From positions 19,592 through 83,591 of the forward strand of contig JACDGS010000015.1 in NCBI GenBank assembly GCA_013821455.1: a DNA stretch of 64,000 nucleotides. The letters run 5' to 3'. Of this stretch, positions 26,094 to 35,590 are shown piece by piece (positions within the stretch are counted from its first letter, which is position 1; every line of letters starts with the position of its first letter). The position numbers and the translations under genes were made by a program. Below the pieces are notes generated by a model. It made no database searches. It saw only the letters and a program-made list of their open reading frames with translations, and had not been told where the DNA came from. Origin of the DNA: Chthoniobacterales bacterium (lineage in GTDB: Bacteria > Verrucomicrobiota > Verrucomicrobiia > Chthoniobacterales > UBA10450).

Positions 26094-27473
26094 ATGAAAT
26101 ACGATCTTATTGTCATCGGCGGCGGACCGGCGGGATATGTGGGCGCGATTCGCGCGGCGCAGCTTGGCAAGAAGGTGGCTTGCGTGGAGAAGGAGCGGGC
26201 TGGGGGCACTTGTTTGAACTGGGGGTGCATCCCGACCAAGTCGCTCCTGCGTAATGCGGAGCTTTACCATCTCATAAGTCATCGCGCGGCGGACTTTGGT
26301 TTTAAAGTCGAAGGGCTAAGCTATGACTGGGATAAGGTCATCAAACGGTCGCGCGATGTTTCGGATAAGAACGCGGCCGGAGTCGAGTTCCTCTTCAAGA
26401 AAAACAAGATTGATTATATTCGCGGCGAAGCTGCGCTCGAAAAGGAGGGCGAAGTCGCGGTGAAGCTCGCCGATGGAAAAGCCGAGATTCACGGCGCTGG
26501 AAATATTCTTGTCGCGACGGGTGTAGTCTCGCGTGCGCTGCCGGGACTTCCTTTTGATGGTAAAACGGTCATAGGCAGCCGGGAGGCGATGGTTCTGTCG
26601 CCGCAACCGAAGAGCATGGTTATCATCGGCGCGGGGGCGATCGGGGTGGAGTTCGCTTACTTCTACAATGCCTTCGGCACGAAGGTCACGTTGCTCGAGA
26701 TGTTGCCTAACATTCTCCCGGTGGAAGATACCGAGGTCTCGCAGACGCTGGAAAAAGCCCTAACGAGACAAGGAATCAGGATCCTTGCCAACACGAAAAC
26801 GACTAAGGCTGAGGTGACGAAAAAGGGCGTGCGCGTGCAGGTGGAAGGAAAAGTCGCCGAGACGATGGAGGCCGACGTTTGCCTGGTGGCGATTGGTGTC
26901 GCGCCGTTGTTGCCTAACGGAAAATTAAAGCTCGAATTGACTGACCGCGGTTATATTAAGACGGGCGAACGCTACGAGACCAATCTAGCGAGTGTTTATG
27001 CGGCGGGCGATATCATCGGACCGCCGTGGCTCGCGCATGTCGCGAGCTGGGAGGCGATTCAGGCGGTGGAAGGAATGTTTGGCGAGACTGACCCGCGCAA
27101 GGTGCGCACATTTCCGGGGTGCACTTATTGCCACCCGCAAGTGGCAAGTGTCGGTCTGACGGAACGCGCGGCGAAAGAAGCGGGTCGCAAATTCCGCATT
27201 GGGAAATTCCCATTCAGCGCGAGCGGCAAAGCGCGCGCGATCGGCGAGACGGATGGCTTCGTTAAGCTCATCATCGGCGAACCCCATGGCGAGATTCTGG
27301 GCGCGCATATTATCGGGCCCGAGGCGACAGAGATGATTGCAGAGCTAGGTCTCGCGATGACTCTCGAGGCGACGTACGAAGAAATCGAAGCGACGATTCA
27401 TGCGCATCCGACGTTGAGCGAAGCGGTCCACGAAGCGGCCGGCCAAGCCTTTGGCCACGCCATCCACCTTTAG
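26094..27473 (+). CDS. lpdA: Dihydrolipoyl dehydrogenase
   Basis: 459 residues. FAD-binding GGGPAGYVGAIRAAQLG is followed by the redox-active disulfide GTCLNWGCIPTK (Cys 40 and 45), a second dinucleotide fold (IIGAGAIGVEFAYFYNAFG), VYAAGDIIGP and the C-terminal HAHPTLSEAVHEAA with the catalytic His-Glu. It reoxidises lipoyl groups of 2-oxoacid dehydrogenases or the glycine cleavage system. No E1 or E2 gene is adjacent. The stop codon TAG leads directly into a GCCTAACGAGTAAAGGACT stretch shared with ligA. Confidence 0.96.
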   Translation: MKYDLIVIGGGPAGYVGAIRAAQLGKKVACVEKERAGGTCLNWGCIPTKSLLRNAELYHLISHRAADFGFKVEGLSYDWDKVIKRSRDVSDKNAAGVEFLFKKNKIDYIRGEAALEKEGEVAVKLADGKAEIHGAGNILVATGVVSRALPGLPFDGKTVIGSREAMVLSPQPKSMVIIGAGAIGVEFAYFYNAFGTKVTLLEMLPNILPVEDTEVSQTLEKALTRQGIRILANTKTTKAEVTKKGVRVQVEGKVAETMEADVCLVAIGVAPLLPNGKLKLELTDRGYIKTGERYETNLASVYAAGDIIGPPWLAHVASWEAIQAVEGMFGETDPRKVRTFPGCTYCHPQVASVGLTERAAKEAGRKFRIGKFPFSASGKARAIGETDGFVKLIIGEPHGEILGAHIIGPEATEMIAELGLAMTLEATYEEIEATIHAHPTLSEAVHEAAGQAFGHAIHL

Positions 27474-27499
27474 CCTAACGAGTAAAGGACTCGCGTGGC

Positions 27500-27727
27500 C
27501 TAGGTCGAGCTACGGCCGCCGGTGACGAAGACCACGATGCCGGCGACAATGCAAAGTCCGCCCACAATCGGCCCGATGGGAACCGGATGGTTTTCAGTCT
27601 TATTGATCTCGAGCGGGCCCGCTTTGACCACATTCTCTTTGGTCGCAAAACTGGTATAGCCGCCATACCCAAGGACGACTACGCCGATAACGACAAGAAT
27701 AAGTCCGAGGATAGCTCCGGGTTTCAT
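27500..27727 (-). CDS. Small two-helix membrane protein (DUF3185-like)
   Basis: 75 residues: a first membrane helix (ILGLILVVIGVVVLGYGGY), a short loop (TSFATKENVVKAGPLEINKTE) and a second helix (IGPIVGGLCIVAGIVVFVTGG). This pattern matches the DUF3185 group, small inner-membrane proteins without an assigned role that are often found beside stress-related membrane peptides. It lies 13 bases upstream of... the end of lpdA is convergent to it, and the lmo0937-like gene precedes it on the same strand, so the two small genes may be cotranscribed. Confidence 0.7.
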   Translation of the reverse strand: MKPGAILGLILVVIGVVVLGYGGYTSFATKENVVKAGPLEINKTENHPVPIGPIVGGLCIVAGIVVFVTGGRSST

Positions 27728-27740
27728 AAGTCGATCTAGG

Positions 27741-27890
27741 TTAAACGCCGCGACGTCCGGAGACGAGTTGGATAATGAAGATCACGATCGCGATAACAAG
27801 AAGCACGTGAATGATCGGGCCGACCGTGAAAGTCCCGACTACTCCCAGTAACCAAAGCACCAGTAAAATTACAATAATTGTCCAAAGCAT
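27741..27890 (-). CDS. Lmo0937-family small membrane protein
   Basis: 49 residues from an ATG at 27890 with a near-perfect AGGAGG ribosome site 7 bases upstream, which fixes the start despite a longer open frame. MLWTIIVILLVLWLLG begins the first helix and IHVLLVIAIVIFIIQLVSGRR the second. The family is widespread and its function is unknown; it is often induced by stress in other bacteria. It lies 13 bases before the DUF3185-like gene. Confidence 0.85.
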   Translation of the reverse strand: MLWTIIVILLVLWLLGVVGTFTVGPIIHVLLVIAIVIFIIQLVSGRRGV

Positions 27891-28067
27891 AAATAATCCT
27901 CCTAAGTTAACTTCCTTTCCTTCGTGGCGCGCACCGCGATTGCGCGTGTTTGTGCCTTCTTTTTTTAAAACTGGTTTTCGCGCCCGCGCAAAAAACTTTG
28001 TCACGGGCGCGGAACTTGCACTTACGCGAGCCAAGCTTCTCGCCTCGTCACGGCCTGCGGCGGCATT

Positions 28068-28529
28068 ATGTTTCAACAAACTTTTCTCATGCTCACGCTC
28101 AGCGCCTTTCTGGGTGGCGGCAGTCTTCATGGTGTGGTCGTTGGAAAAATCTTCCGGCCGCTGCATTCGTTAGGCACGGACGGCATTTATCGTTTGGAGG
28201 TGCGGGACGGCGAAAACAAAGTGCGGCGTCAGATGGTTTCGCATGAAATTTTTGCCCTCTACGATGTGGGCGATGTCTTCGACGACAAACTCTCGGTGGA
28301 GGAAGTGCGTCGTCGCCACGAAGCGGTTCGTGTCCGCAAGGCCGCGGCTGTTGCGCCGCCGGAAAAATTAGCCGTCGCGCCCGCGCCCGCGCTCGCGTCC
28401 ACGGCAGTGCCTGCGGCTTCGCCAACTCCGACGGCCTCGCCGGCACCGGATCAACGCATTGCCGCGAACGAATACGCGCCGCAGTTATTTCTCCAGCTAG
28501 ATCGGTTGCCGGAAACGGAAGGCTTTTAG
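28068..28529 (+). CDS. Hypothetical secreted protein with Ala/Pro-rich tail
   Basis: 153 residues, no family recognised. A short hydrophobic N-terminus (QTFLMLTLSAFLGGGSL) could be a signal peptide. A compact region follows (VVVGKIFRPLHSLGTDGIYRLEVRDGENKVRRQMVSHEIFALYDVGD), then an Ala/Pro/Thr-rich stretch typical of a linker, and a short end (EYAPQLFLQLDRLP). It lies 55 bases upstream of ligA on the same strand. A CGTTAGG word sits in the folded part, read as Ser-Leu-Gly. Confidence 0.5.
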   Translation: MFQQTFLMLTLSAFLGGGSLHGVVVGKIFRPLHSLGTDGIYRLEVRDGENKVRRQMVSHEIFALYDVGDVFDDKLSVEEVRRRHEAVRVRKAAAVAPPEKLAVAPAPALASTAVPAASPTPTASPAPDQRIAANEYAPQLFLQLDRLPETEGF

Positions 28530-28578
28530 CCGGTCTCAGCGCAGGAAATTGTCGTCGGCGCGGTCATCCGTATGCTGA

Positions 28579-30594
<2,016 letters not shown>

Positions 30595-30619
30595 CTCGGC
30601 GGAAACGGCGTCATCTGGC

Positions 30620-30742
30620 CGTCATCCCGAGCGAAGGGTAGCCCGGTCGAGGGATCCCGCGGATTTTCCGGGAATAGCGCGCGCTGGGCAGCCAGGCTTT
30701 ACGGTCGCTCCGCGGGATCCCTCGGCTCCGCACGGGATGACG
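30620..30742. repeat. REP/MITE-like palindrome after ligA
   Basis: The outer arms are CGTCATCCCG and CGGGATGACG. Inside them the inner arms GAGGGATCCCGCGGA and TCCGCGGGATCCCTCG-type sequence pair, giving a stem-loop of about 123 bases. This is one of six complete and two half copies in the window (others at 41441, 44999, 58048, 60584 and 62924; halves at 31162 and 34318). It could also act as a transcription terminator for the convergent genes. Confidence 0.8.
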
Positions 30743-31161
30743 GACTTGCGGAGCTCGCGCGCAAGCGGGCGAGAGAAGATTGCTTTCCGTTAGGCGAGCA
30801 GATGACAAAAGGATTTGCTAACGGCGGAGCGGACGTGCGACCGAATATTTACCCTGATGTCGATCTCGCCTACGCACATCTTTTTGTAAACGACCCGCCG
30901 GTTAAGTTGCTCGACGACCACGGACATCTGCGGCACGGAAATTTTGATGCGTCGGTCGATAGCGTGAGCGCTTCGCTCACCTTGCGCTGGAGAGAGCCGC
31001 GGCGGTCGTTAGGCAAAACGCCGGCAAGGACTTGGCGGGCGATCGTAAAAAGGCGGTCGGCCAACAGGCGACCTGCCTAACGAGAAGCAGTTGGAGGGGA
31101 GTTCCGTTTTCGGAAAGCGTGTCCGCGCAAACACTGCGAAGGAAGAGCCAAGTCCTCCCTG

Positions 31162-31195
31162 CTCGAGGGGTCCCTCGCTCCGCTCGGGATGACAG
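31162..31195. repeat. Half copy of the REP-like palindrome
   Basis: Only the right arm is present: GGGTCCCTCGCTCCGCTCGG followed by GATGACAG. It lies just before the 3' end of the HtrA-like gene. The matching left arm is not found within 150 bases, so this is a deletion remnant of the family seen at 30620-30742. Confidence 0.65.
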
Positions 31196-31203
31196 TTGGG
31201 TCG

Positions 31204-32316
31204 TTAGGGCGTTTTGTCCGAATCGAGGCGTAGCGGGACGACGGTTTTTTTCGTGGGACCCAGGGCCATCACCTCGGAAGCGTTCGGTCCCTCGGCGGGA
31301 ACGAGCGGGCGGGCGACAACCGCTCCGGCTTGGACAGTGAAGGTCATTTTCTGATCGCCGCGCATGACGGTGATGGGAACGGAGTCGCCGGCGCTGATGA
31401 AAAACGATGCGTCGATCACATCTTCGGGTTGGTGCACCGGCACGTTGCCGACTTGCAGCAGCATGTCGCCCGCCTCCAACCCCGAGTCGGCGGCCGGCGC
31501 GTCTTTGCGGATTTGGGTCATCTGGGCATCGGAGCCTTCGACGCTTTTATCGGCCACCTGCACATCGATGCCGATCCAGCCGTGGCGCGCGTCACCGAAA
31601 CGGATGTAATCGCGCCGGATTTTTTCCGCGGCGTCGATCGGCAGCGCGTAACAAGCCGAGCCGCTATCGACGCTGCTGATGAGGATGCCGACGACTTCGC
31701 CTTTGAAATTCAAAAGCGGCGCGCCGGCTTCCCCGCGCTGCGTGGGTAGATTGACGCGGACGTGTGTGGTCGAGAAATAACGGCCGAGATATTTCCGATC
31801 GAATCCTGCGACCATGCCGAAGCTCGGCGATTCCGGCAGATCGAGTGGATAACCAATCGCAACTACTGGCGTCGCCAAGCCGACGGAAGAGGATTTGCCG
31901 ATCGGCAAAAACGGCGTTGCCGCATCGACTTTGAGCAGGGCGATGCCGCTGCGCACATCAGCCATCAACTGCGTGGCGTGATATTTTTTTCCATCGAACT
32001 GGACGGTGAAATTATCCGCGTCGCCTCCGACAGAATACGAAGTGTAAATCGTGCCCGTCGGATCGACGAAGAAACCGGTGCCGGAAAGTTCGCTGTGTTC
32101 ATCGACGGCGTGAATTTTCACCACCGCTTTCCCGCAACGCTCGAAAACTGATTTTACTTCGCGGCTGATAGCCCCCGCGGTGTCGTCCTGCGCGCGCAGG
32201 ATCGCAGGCGCAGCCAGCCTAACGAGAAGGATGGCCGCGAGTGCGGGAAGGAAAGCGCCGCGGCCGCGCCAAAAGATGGGAGCCGAGCGGAGGCTAGAAA
32301 TTGAAAGACGGCTCAT
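31204..32316 (-). CDS. HtrA/trypsin-like protein with PDZ domain and lost catalytic triad
   Basis: 370 residues. An N-terminal signal or anchor (FLPALAAILLVRLAAPAIL) is followed by a trypsin fold and a PDZ domain (about 245-330: GLEAGDMLLQVGNVPVHQPEDVI). All three catalytic positions are changed. The His of TNxHVV is Ser95 (YTSYSVGG), the Asp of TDIALLK is Gly124 (RSGIALLK), and the Ser of GNSGGPL is Ala197 (GEAGAPLLN). The fold is otherwise well kept, so it is a pseudoprotease, probably binding peptides or unfolded envelope proteins. It is the last gene of a sigma-factor operon and overlaps the preceding gene by 23 bases. In RpoE/MucD systems an active HtrA sits in this place. Confidence 0.85.
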   Translation of the reverse strand: MSRLSISSLRSAPIFWRGRGAFLPALAAILLVRLAAPAILRAQDDTAGAISREVKSVFERCGKAVVKIHAVDEHSELSGTGFFVDPTGTIYTSYSVGGDADNFTVQFDGKKYHATQLMADVRSGIALLKVDAATPFLPIGKSSSVGLATPVVAIGYPLDLPESPSFGMVAGFDRKYLGRYFSTTHVRVNLPTQRGEAGAPLLNFKGEVVGILISSVDSGSACYALPIDAAEKIRRDYIRFGDARHGWIGIDVQVADKSVEGSDAQMTQIRKDAPAADSGLEAGDMLLQVGNVPVHQPEDVIDASFFISAGDSVPITVMRGDQKMTFTVQAGAVVARPLVPAEGPNASEVMALGPTKKTVVPLRLDSDKTP

Positions 32317-32806
32317 AACTCACAGGCAGCCGGTCGAGCACATAACGCGGAGGCGTCTGCGCGCGGTGAGTGTAGGCGCTTTCATCAATCTGACGGGAGA
32401 GATCCGGCCCGAGGCTGCGACTCGCCAGGGTCACGGGCGAGCTCAAGGTGAAATGATCGGCCGGCGCGGTGGCCATGGGCACGACGGCTTCCGCGTTGAC
32501 CGCGAAACTCTCGGTCTGCGGCGAAGCCTGATAAATTTTCAGCGAAACAACGGCGGCGCAGACGAGCACCGCTGCGAGAGCCGCGGGATAAGAAGTGAGC
32601 GACGGAATGCTGAACCGGAAAAACGAATCGGAGAGCCGGTGCCAGATCACGCTCCAAAGCGGCTCGCGCAAAAGCTCGTCGCGTTGGCGGCGATGAAACT
32701 CGTGCAGGAAATCCTCGAAGTAAGCAGGAGGCGGTTGCTCGAACTTTTTCAAGCGAAGCAATTTTCCGATTTCGCTGCTGAGTTCGTTGTCGTCGAAGTT
32801 GTCCAT
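32294..32806 (-). CDS. Single-pass membrane protein, probable anti-sigma factor
   Basis: 170 residues. The cytoplasmic N-terminal part (about 1-70: LSSEIGKLLRLKKFEQPPPAYFEDFLHEFHRRQR) is followed by one transmembrane helix (YPAALAAVLVCAAVVSLKIY) and an outer tail of about 80 residues. There is no recognisable zinc-binding anti-sigma motif. The assignment rests on size, topology and place: 14 bases after the ECF sigma gene and overlapping the HtrA-like gene. It would hold the sigma factor at the membrane until a signal arrives. The coding start at 32806 is an ATG. Confidence 0.65.
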   Translation of the reverse strand: MDNFDDNELSSEIGKLLRLKKFEQPPPAYFEDFLHEFHRRQRDELLREPLWSVIWHRLSDSFFRFSIPSLTSYPAALAAVLVCAAVVSLKIYQASPQTESFAVNAEAVVPMATAPADHFTLSSPVTLASRSLGPDLSRQIDESAYTHRAQTPPRYVLDRLPVSYEPSFNF

Positions 32807-32820
32807 GCGGCGGTGAAGCG

Positions 32821-33510
32821 TTAACCAACGGGGTTCTTGCGGAATTCGTCCAGATAATTTTGCAGTTGTCGATTCGCGTAAAACAAACGCGAGCGCACGG
32901 TGCCTTCGGAAACTCCCAGGATTTTGCTGATCTCAGCGTGAGGCATTCCCTGGATATGAAACATGGTGACGACCGCTCTGTGTTCTTCAGACAGCTTCAT
33001 CATGGACTCGTTCAATCTGCGCTGGAGATCGGAAAGATCGGCTTCGCGCACCGGACTGCTCGTGGAAGTGAGCTCGATGAATTCCTTATCATTCTGAATG
33101 CTCGCGTCCACGTCGTCGAGGCTGAGGTGATAACGCCGGCCGCGTTTCTTGAGGAAGTTCAGCGTCATGTTCACCGCGATGGTGTGAATCCAGGTGTAGA
33201 ACGACGACTTGCCGCGGAAGCCTTTGATCGCGCGATACGCCTTCGCGAAAACGTCCTGGAGCAGGTCGTTCGTGTCCTCGTGGTTCGAGGTCATGTTGTA
33301 AACGAGACCGTAAAGGCGCGGCGAATATTTCACCACGAGATCGTCAAACGCGGCGGCATCGCCCGTTTGCGCGCGGGCGACGAGCGCCTGGTCTTCGTCG
33401 GTTCGCGGTTGATCCATCGCCGTGCGGCTACGTTTAGCACGCGTGGGCGAGGGCGACGATAGTAAATCGGTTAGGCGACGCGGGACTTGAATAGCGAGAG
33501 CGGAAGACAT
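32821..33510 (-). CDS. ECF sigma factor, RpoE-like
   Basis: 229 residues from the ATG at 33510, or 198 from the ATG at 33417 (MDQPRTDEDQALV), which is closer to the usual family length. Region 2 is YSPRLYGLVYNMTSNHEDTNDLLQDVFAKAYRAI with SSFYTWIHTIAVN; region 4 is LSEEHRAVVTMFHIQGMPHAEISKILGVSEGTVRSRLFYANRQL. It directs transcription of an envelope-stress-type regulon, judging from the membrane peptidase before it and the anti-sigma-like and HtrA-like genes after it. The spacing to the YugP stop codon is two bases, which favours the longer start or readthrough coupling. Confidence 0.9.
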   Translation of the reverse strand: MSSALAIQVPRRLTDLLSSPSPTRAKRSRTAMDQPRTDEDQALVARAQTGDAAAFDDLVVKYSPRLYGLVYNMTSNHEDTNDLLQDVFAKAYRAIKGFRGKSSFYTWIHTIAVNMTLNFLKKRGRRYHLSLDDVDASIQNDKEFIELTSTSSPVREADLSDLQRRLNESMMKLSEEHRAVVTMFHIQGMPHAEISKILGVSEGTVRSRLFYANRQLQNYLDEFRKNPVG

Positions 33511-33512
33511 CG

Positions 33513-34226
33513 TTAATTACGGCGATCGCGCACGGAGAGGAGCCAAAGGAGGTTGCCTAACGTTGCGATAAACGCGGCGACGTAGGTCCAGGCCGCGGCG
33601 TTGAGAACCTTGTTCACGCCGACCGTCTCGGTGCCCGGCTGGATGATTCCCATTTGGCCGAGGATAATTTTCGCGCGATGCGAAGCGTCGAACTCGACCG
33701 GCAAAGTGATGAGCTGGAAAAGAAGAAGCGCGAGATAGCAATAGATGCCCACCGTGATGAGCCCGGTCATGTGGAAGAAAAGTCCGCCAATGATCGCGAA
33801 CGGCAGAATGCGGGTCGCGATTCCAGTGACCGGCACGATGACCATGCGCGCCTTGAGCGGCGCATACGCTTTCGCGTGCTGGATGGCGTGACCAGTTTCA
33901 TGCGCGGCGATTCCGAGCGCCGCGACTGACGGCGTGTTAAAAACATTTGAAGACAGACAAAGCCGCTTGCTCGTCGGGTCGTAATGATCGCCGAGATAAT
34001 CGTTGATCTCGACGACGCTGACGTCGCGGATATTCGCAGCCTGCAAAATTTCGCGGGCCGCTTCCGCGCCGGTGATGTTCGAGCTCGCGCGCACCGCGCC
34101 CCATTTCTTGAAAGCGCCTTTGACGCGAAACTGCGCCCACAAACCGATGAGCAGCGGGATGCCGACGAGGAAGAGATAATTAGAGGAGAAAAACATTCCG
34201 CCTCCGTAACCGTAGGGATGAAACAT
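33513..34226 (-). CDS. YugP-type neutral zinc metallopeptidase, membrane protein
   Basis: 237 residues. The zinc site HETGH is at 109-113 (GIAAHETGHAIQHA), between an N-terminal membrane helix (LFLVGIPLLIGLWAQF) and two or three more helices (IVPVTGIATRILPFAIIGGLF, ITVGIYCYLALLLFQLITLP). The domain family is the YugP/DUF-type neutral zinc peptidases of the inner membrane. It heads the minus-strand cluster with the ECF sigma gene. A membrane metallopeptidase next to a sigma/anti-sigma pair may take part in releasing the sigma factor, but this is inferred from position only. Confidence 0.85.
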   Translation of the reverse strand: MFHPYGYGGGMFFSSNYLFLVGIPLLIGLWAQFRVKGAFKKWGAVRASSNITGAEAAREILQAANIRDVSVVEINDYLGDHYDPTSKRLCLSSNVFNTPSVAALGIAAHETGHAIQHAKAYAPLKARMVIVPVTGIATRILPFAIIGGLFFHMTGLITVGIYCYLALLLFQLITLPVEFDASHRAKIILGQMGIIQPGTETVGVNKVLNAAAWTYVAAFIATLGNLLWLLSVRDRRN

Positions 34227-34317
34227 GTGGGTGGAAAAAGATCGTCGTTTGGTTAGACGCCTGAGTGTGCGGATCGTTCATCCTGGAGAGACCGATGCGA
34301 AAGAAGACGACCGCACC

Positions 34318-34353
34318 TGTCATCCCTCGACTCCGCTGCGCTGCGTTCGAGAG
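34318..34353. repeat. Half copy of the REP-like palindrome
   Basis: TGTCATCCCTCGACTCCGCT, then GCGCTGCGTTCGAGAGG: the left end of the family with a short inner inverted repeat. It lies between the M24 peptidase stop and the YugP gene. Confidence 0.55.
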
Positions 34354-34355
34354 GA

Positions 34356-35486
34356 CTAAATTTCGAGCCGGTTCTCGAAGCGTGAGAGCATTTTGATTCC
34401 GCTTTTCGTTAGGGCGACGACGTCTTCCGTGCGCACGCCGCCGAGTCCCGGATAGTAGAGGCCGGGTTCCACGGTGAGAACCTGACCTTCTTTGAACACC
34501 GTCTTCTGAAAACGCGGAAACTCGTGAATCTCCAATCCAAGCCCGTGACCTGTTCCGTGAAAAAAGCCAGTCTGTCTTCCATCGCGCACTTCCGTAGGAA
34601 AACCCTGGTCGGTAAAAAATTGCTTCACCTCTGTGTGCAGCTTCAGGCCATCGATTCCGGGCTTCATTTTTTTCAACGCGAGCGCTTGGCCTGCGTTCAC
34701 CGTTTCCCAAAGTCTGCGTTGCGCGCCGCTGGCGCGACCGCGCACAACCGTTCTCGTTAGGTCACCATAGTAACCACTCGCCGCCGCGCGCGGAAAAATA
34801 TCGAGAATGATCAGGCTATCCGCCCTCAACGGACCATGCCCGCGCTCGTGCGGATCGCAGGCCTGCTCGGCGCCGGCGACGATTGTGTTCGCAGGCAAAC
34901 CACCGGCGCGCAAAATAGCTGCATCAATTTCCGAACGCAGGATTTCCGAGGTCAGAACCTTGCCCGACCATTCCAGCTTCTGCCCTTTCCCGGGCTTCGA
35001 TTTCTTCAGCACCTCGATGCCACGCGCCATGCCCGCCTCGGTGATTTCGAGCGCCTTGCGCAGCAGCCGCAGCTCCGCTTCGGTCTTGGTCTCGCGCGCC
35101 GGCCAGTAAAGTTCGCCCGCCGGCTCGACCCGGATTTTGTTCGCCTCCAACTCGCGTGCAAAACCCAGCGGAAACCGCGCGGGCACATAAGCCGATTTTA
35201 CCTTTTGCTTCTTCAAAAAGTGCGCGAGCACTTTCTCGTAGGGTGGCGCCTTCGCCTTCTTGCCTTGCACTTCTTTTTCAAATTTGCTGTAAGGCAAAAT
35301 CTCATCCGCCTCGGCCTGCTTGCGCCCGCGATCGAACTCGAGATCACTCAGCACCAGCGTCCGCTTGCCCTCTCGCTCGAGAAAAATAAAAGGATCGGGC
35401 GCAAAAAATTTCGTGGCGTAGAGCATGTCCGCGTCGCTCTCACTCGCCGCGACCATGAGGCGTGTTCGGTTTTTCGTTTTAATCAT
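34356..35486 (-). CDS. M24-family metallopeptidase (Xaa-Pro aminopeptidase type)
   Basis: 376 residues from the ATG at 35486 (MIKTKNRTRLMVA); an upstream in-frame start at 35594 would overlap the ABC gene and adds no family sequence. The pita-bread fold carries LIILDIFPRAAASGYYGDLTRTVV (two metal-binding Asp), GTGHGLGLEIHEFP (His) and VEPGLYYPGLGGVRTEDVV (two Glu). The N-terminal creatinase-like domain is present. It removes N-terminal residues before proline or splits dipeptides. It lies downstream of the giant ABC transporter, on the same strand. Confidence 0.88.
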   Translation of the reverse strand: MIKTKNRTRLMVAASESDADMLYATKFFAPDPFIFLEREGKRTLVLSDLEFDRGRKQAEADEILPYSKFEKEVQGKKAKAPPYEKVLAHFLKKQKVKSAYVPARFPLGFARELEANKIRVEPAGELYWPARETKTEAELRLLRKALEITEAGMARGIEVLKKSKPGKGQKLEWSGKVLTSEILRSEIDAAILRAGGLPANTIVAGAEQACDPHERGHGPLRADSLIILDIFPRAAASGYYGDLTRTVVRGRASGAQRRLWETVNAGQALALKKMKPGIDGLKLHTEVKQFFTDQGFPTEVRDGRQTGFFHGTGHGLGLEIHEFPRFQKTVFKEGQVLTVEPGLYYPGLGGVRTEDVVALTKSGIKMLSRFENRLEI

Positions 35487-35590
35487 CGAAGGCGATCCTA
35501 AACTGGCGAGATGACCTCGGCGAATCTCGCGCGTGATCTGGTTAGGCAACTCCTGTCGCAATGCTGCCGCGTCGCGGAGCTCCGCCTCCA

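Larger units (their letters stand above)
30595..31203. other. Gap between ligA and the HtrA-like gene, no supported gene
   Basis: About 609 bases. It holds a complete REP-like palindrome (30620-30742), a half copy (31162-31195) and four CGTTAGG/CCTAACG words. An open frame at 30802-31080 (plus) and one antisense to it have no recognisable features. Both the ligA and the HtrA-like gene end here, so this is a convergent 3' region, where such repeats commonly collect. Confidence 0.6.

Noticed and set aside
30802..31080. A 92-codon open frame between ligA and the HtrA-like gene
   Set aside because: No family pattern or ribosome site, an equally long antisense frame overlaps it, and the region is filled with repeats.
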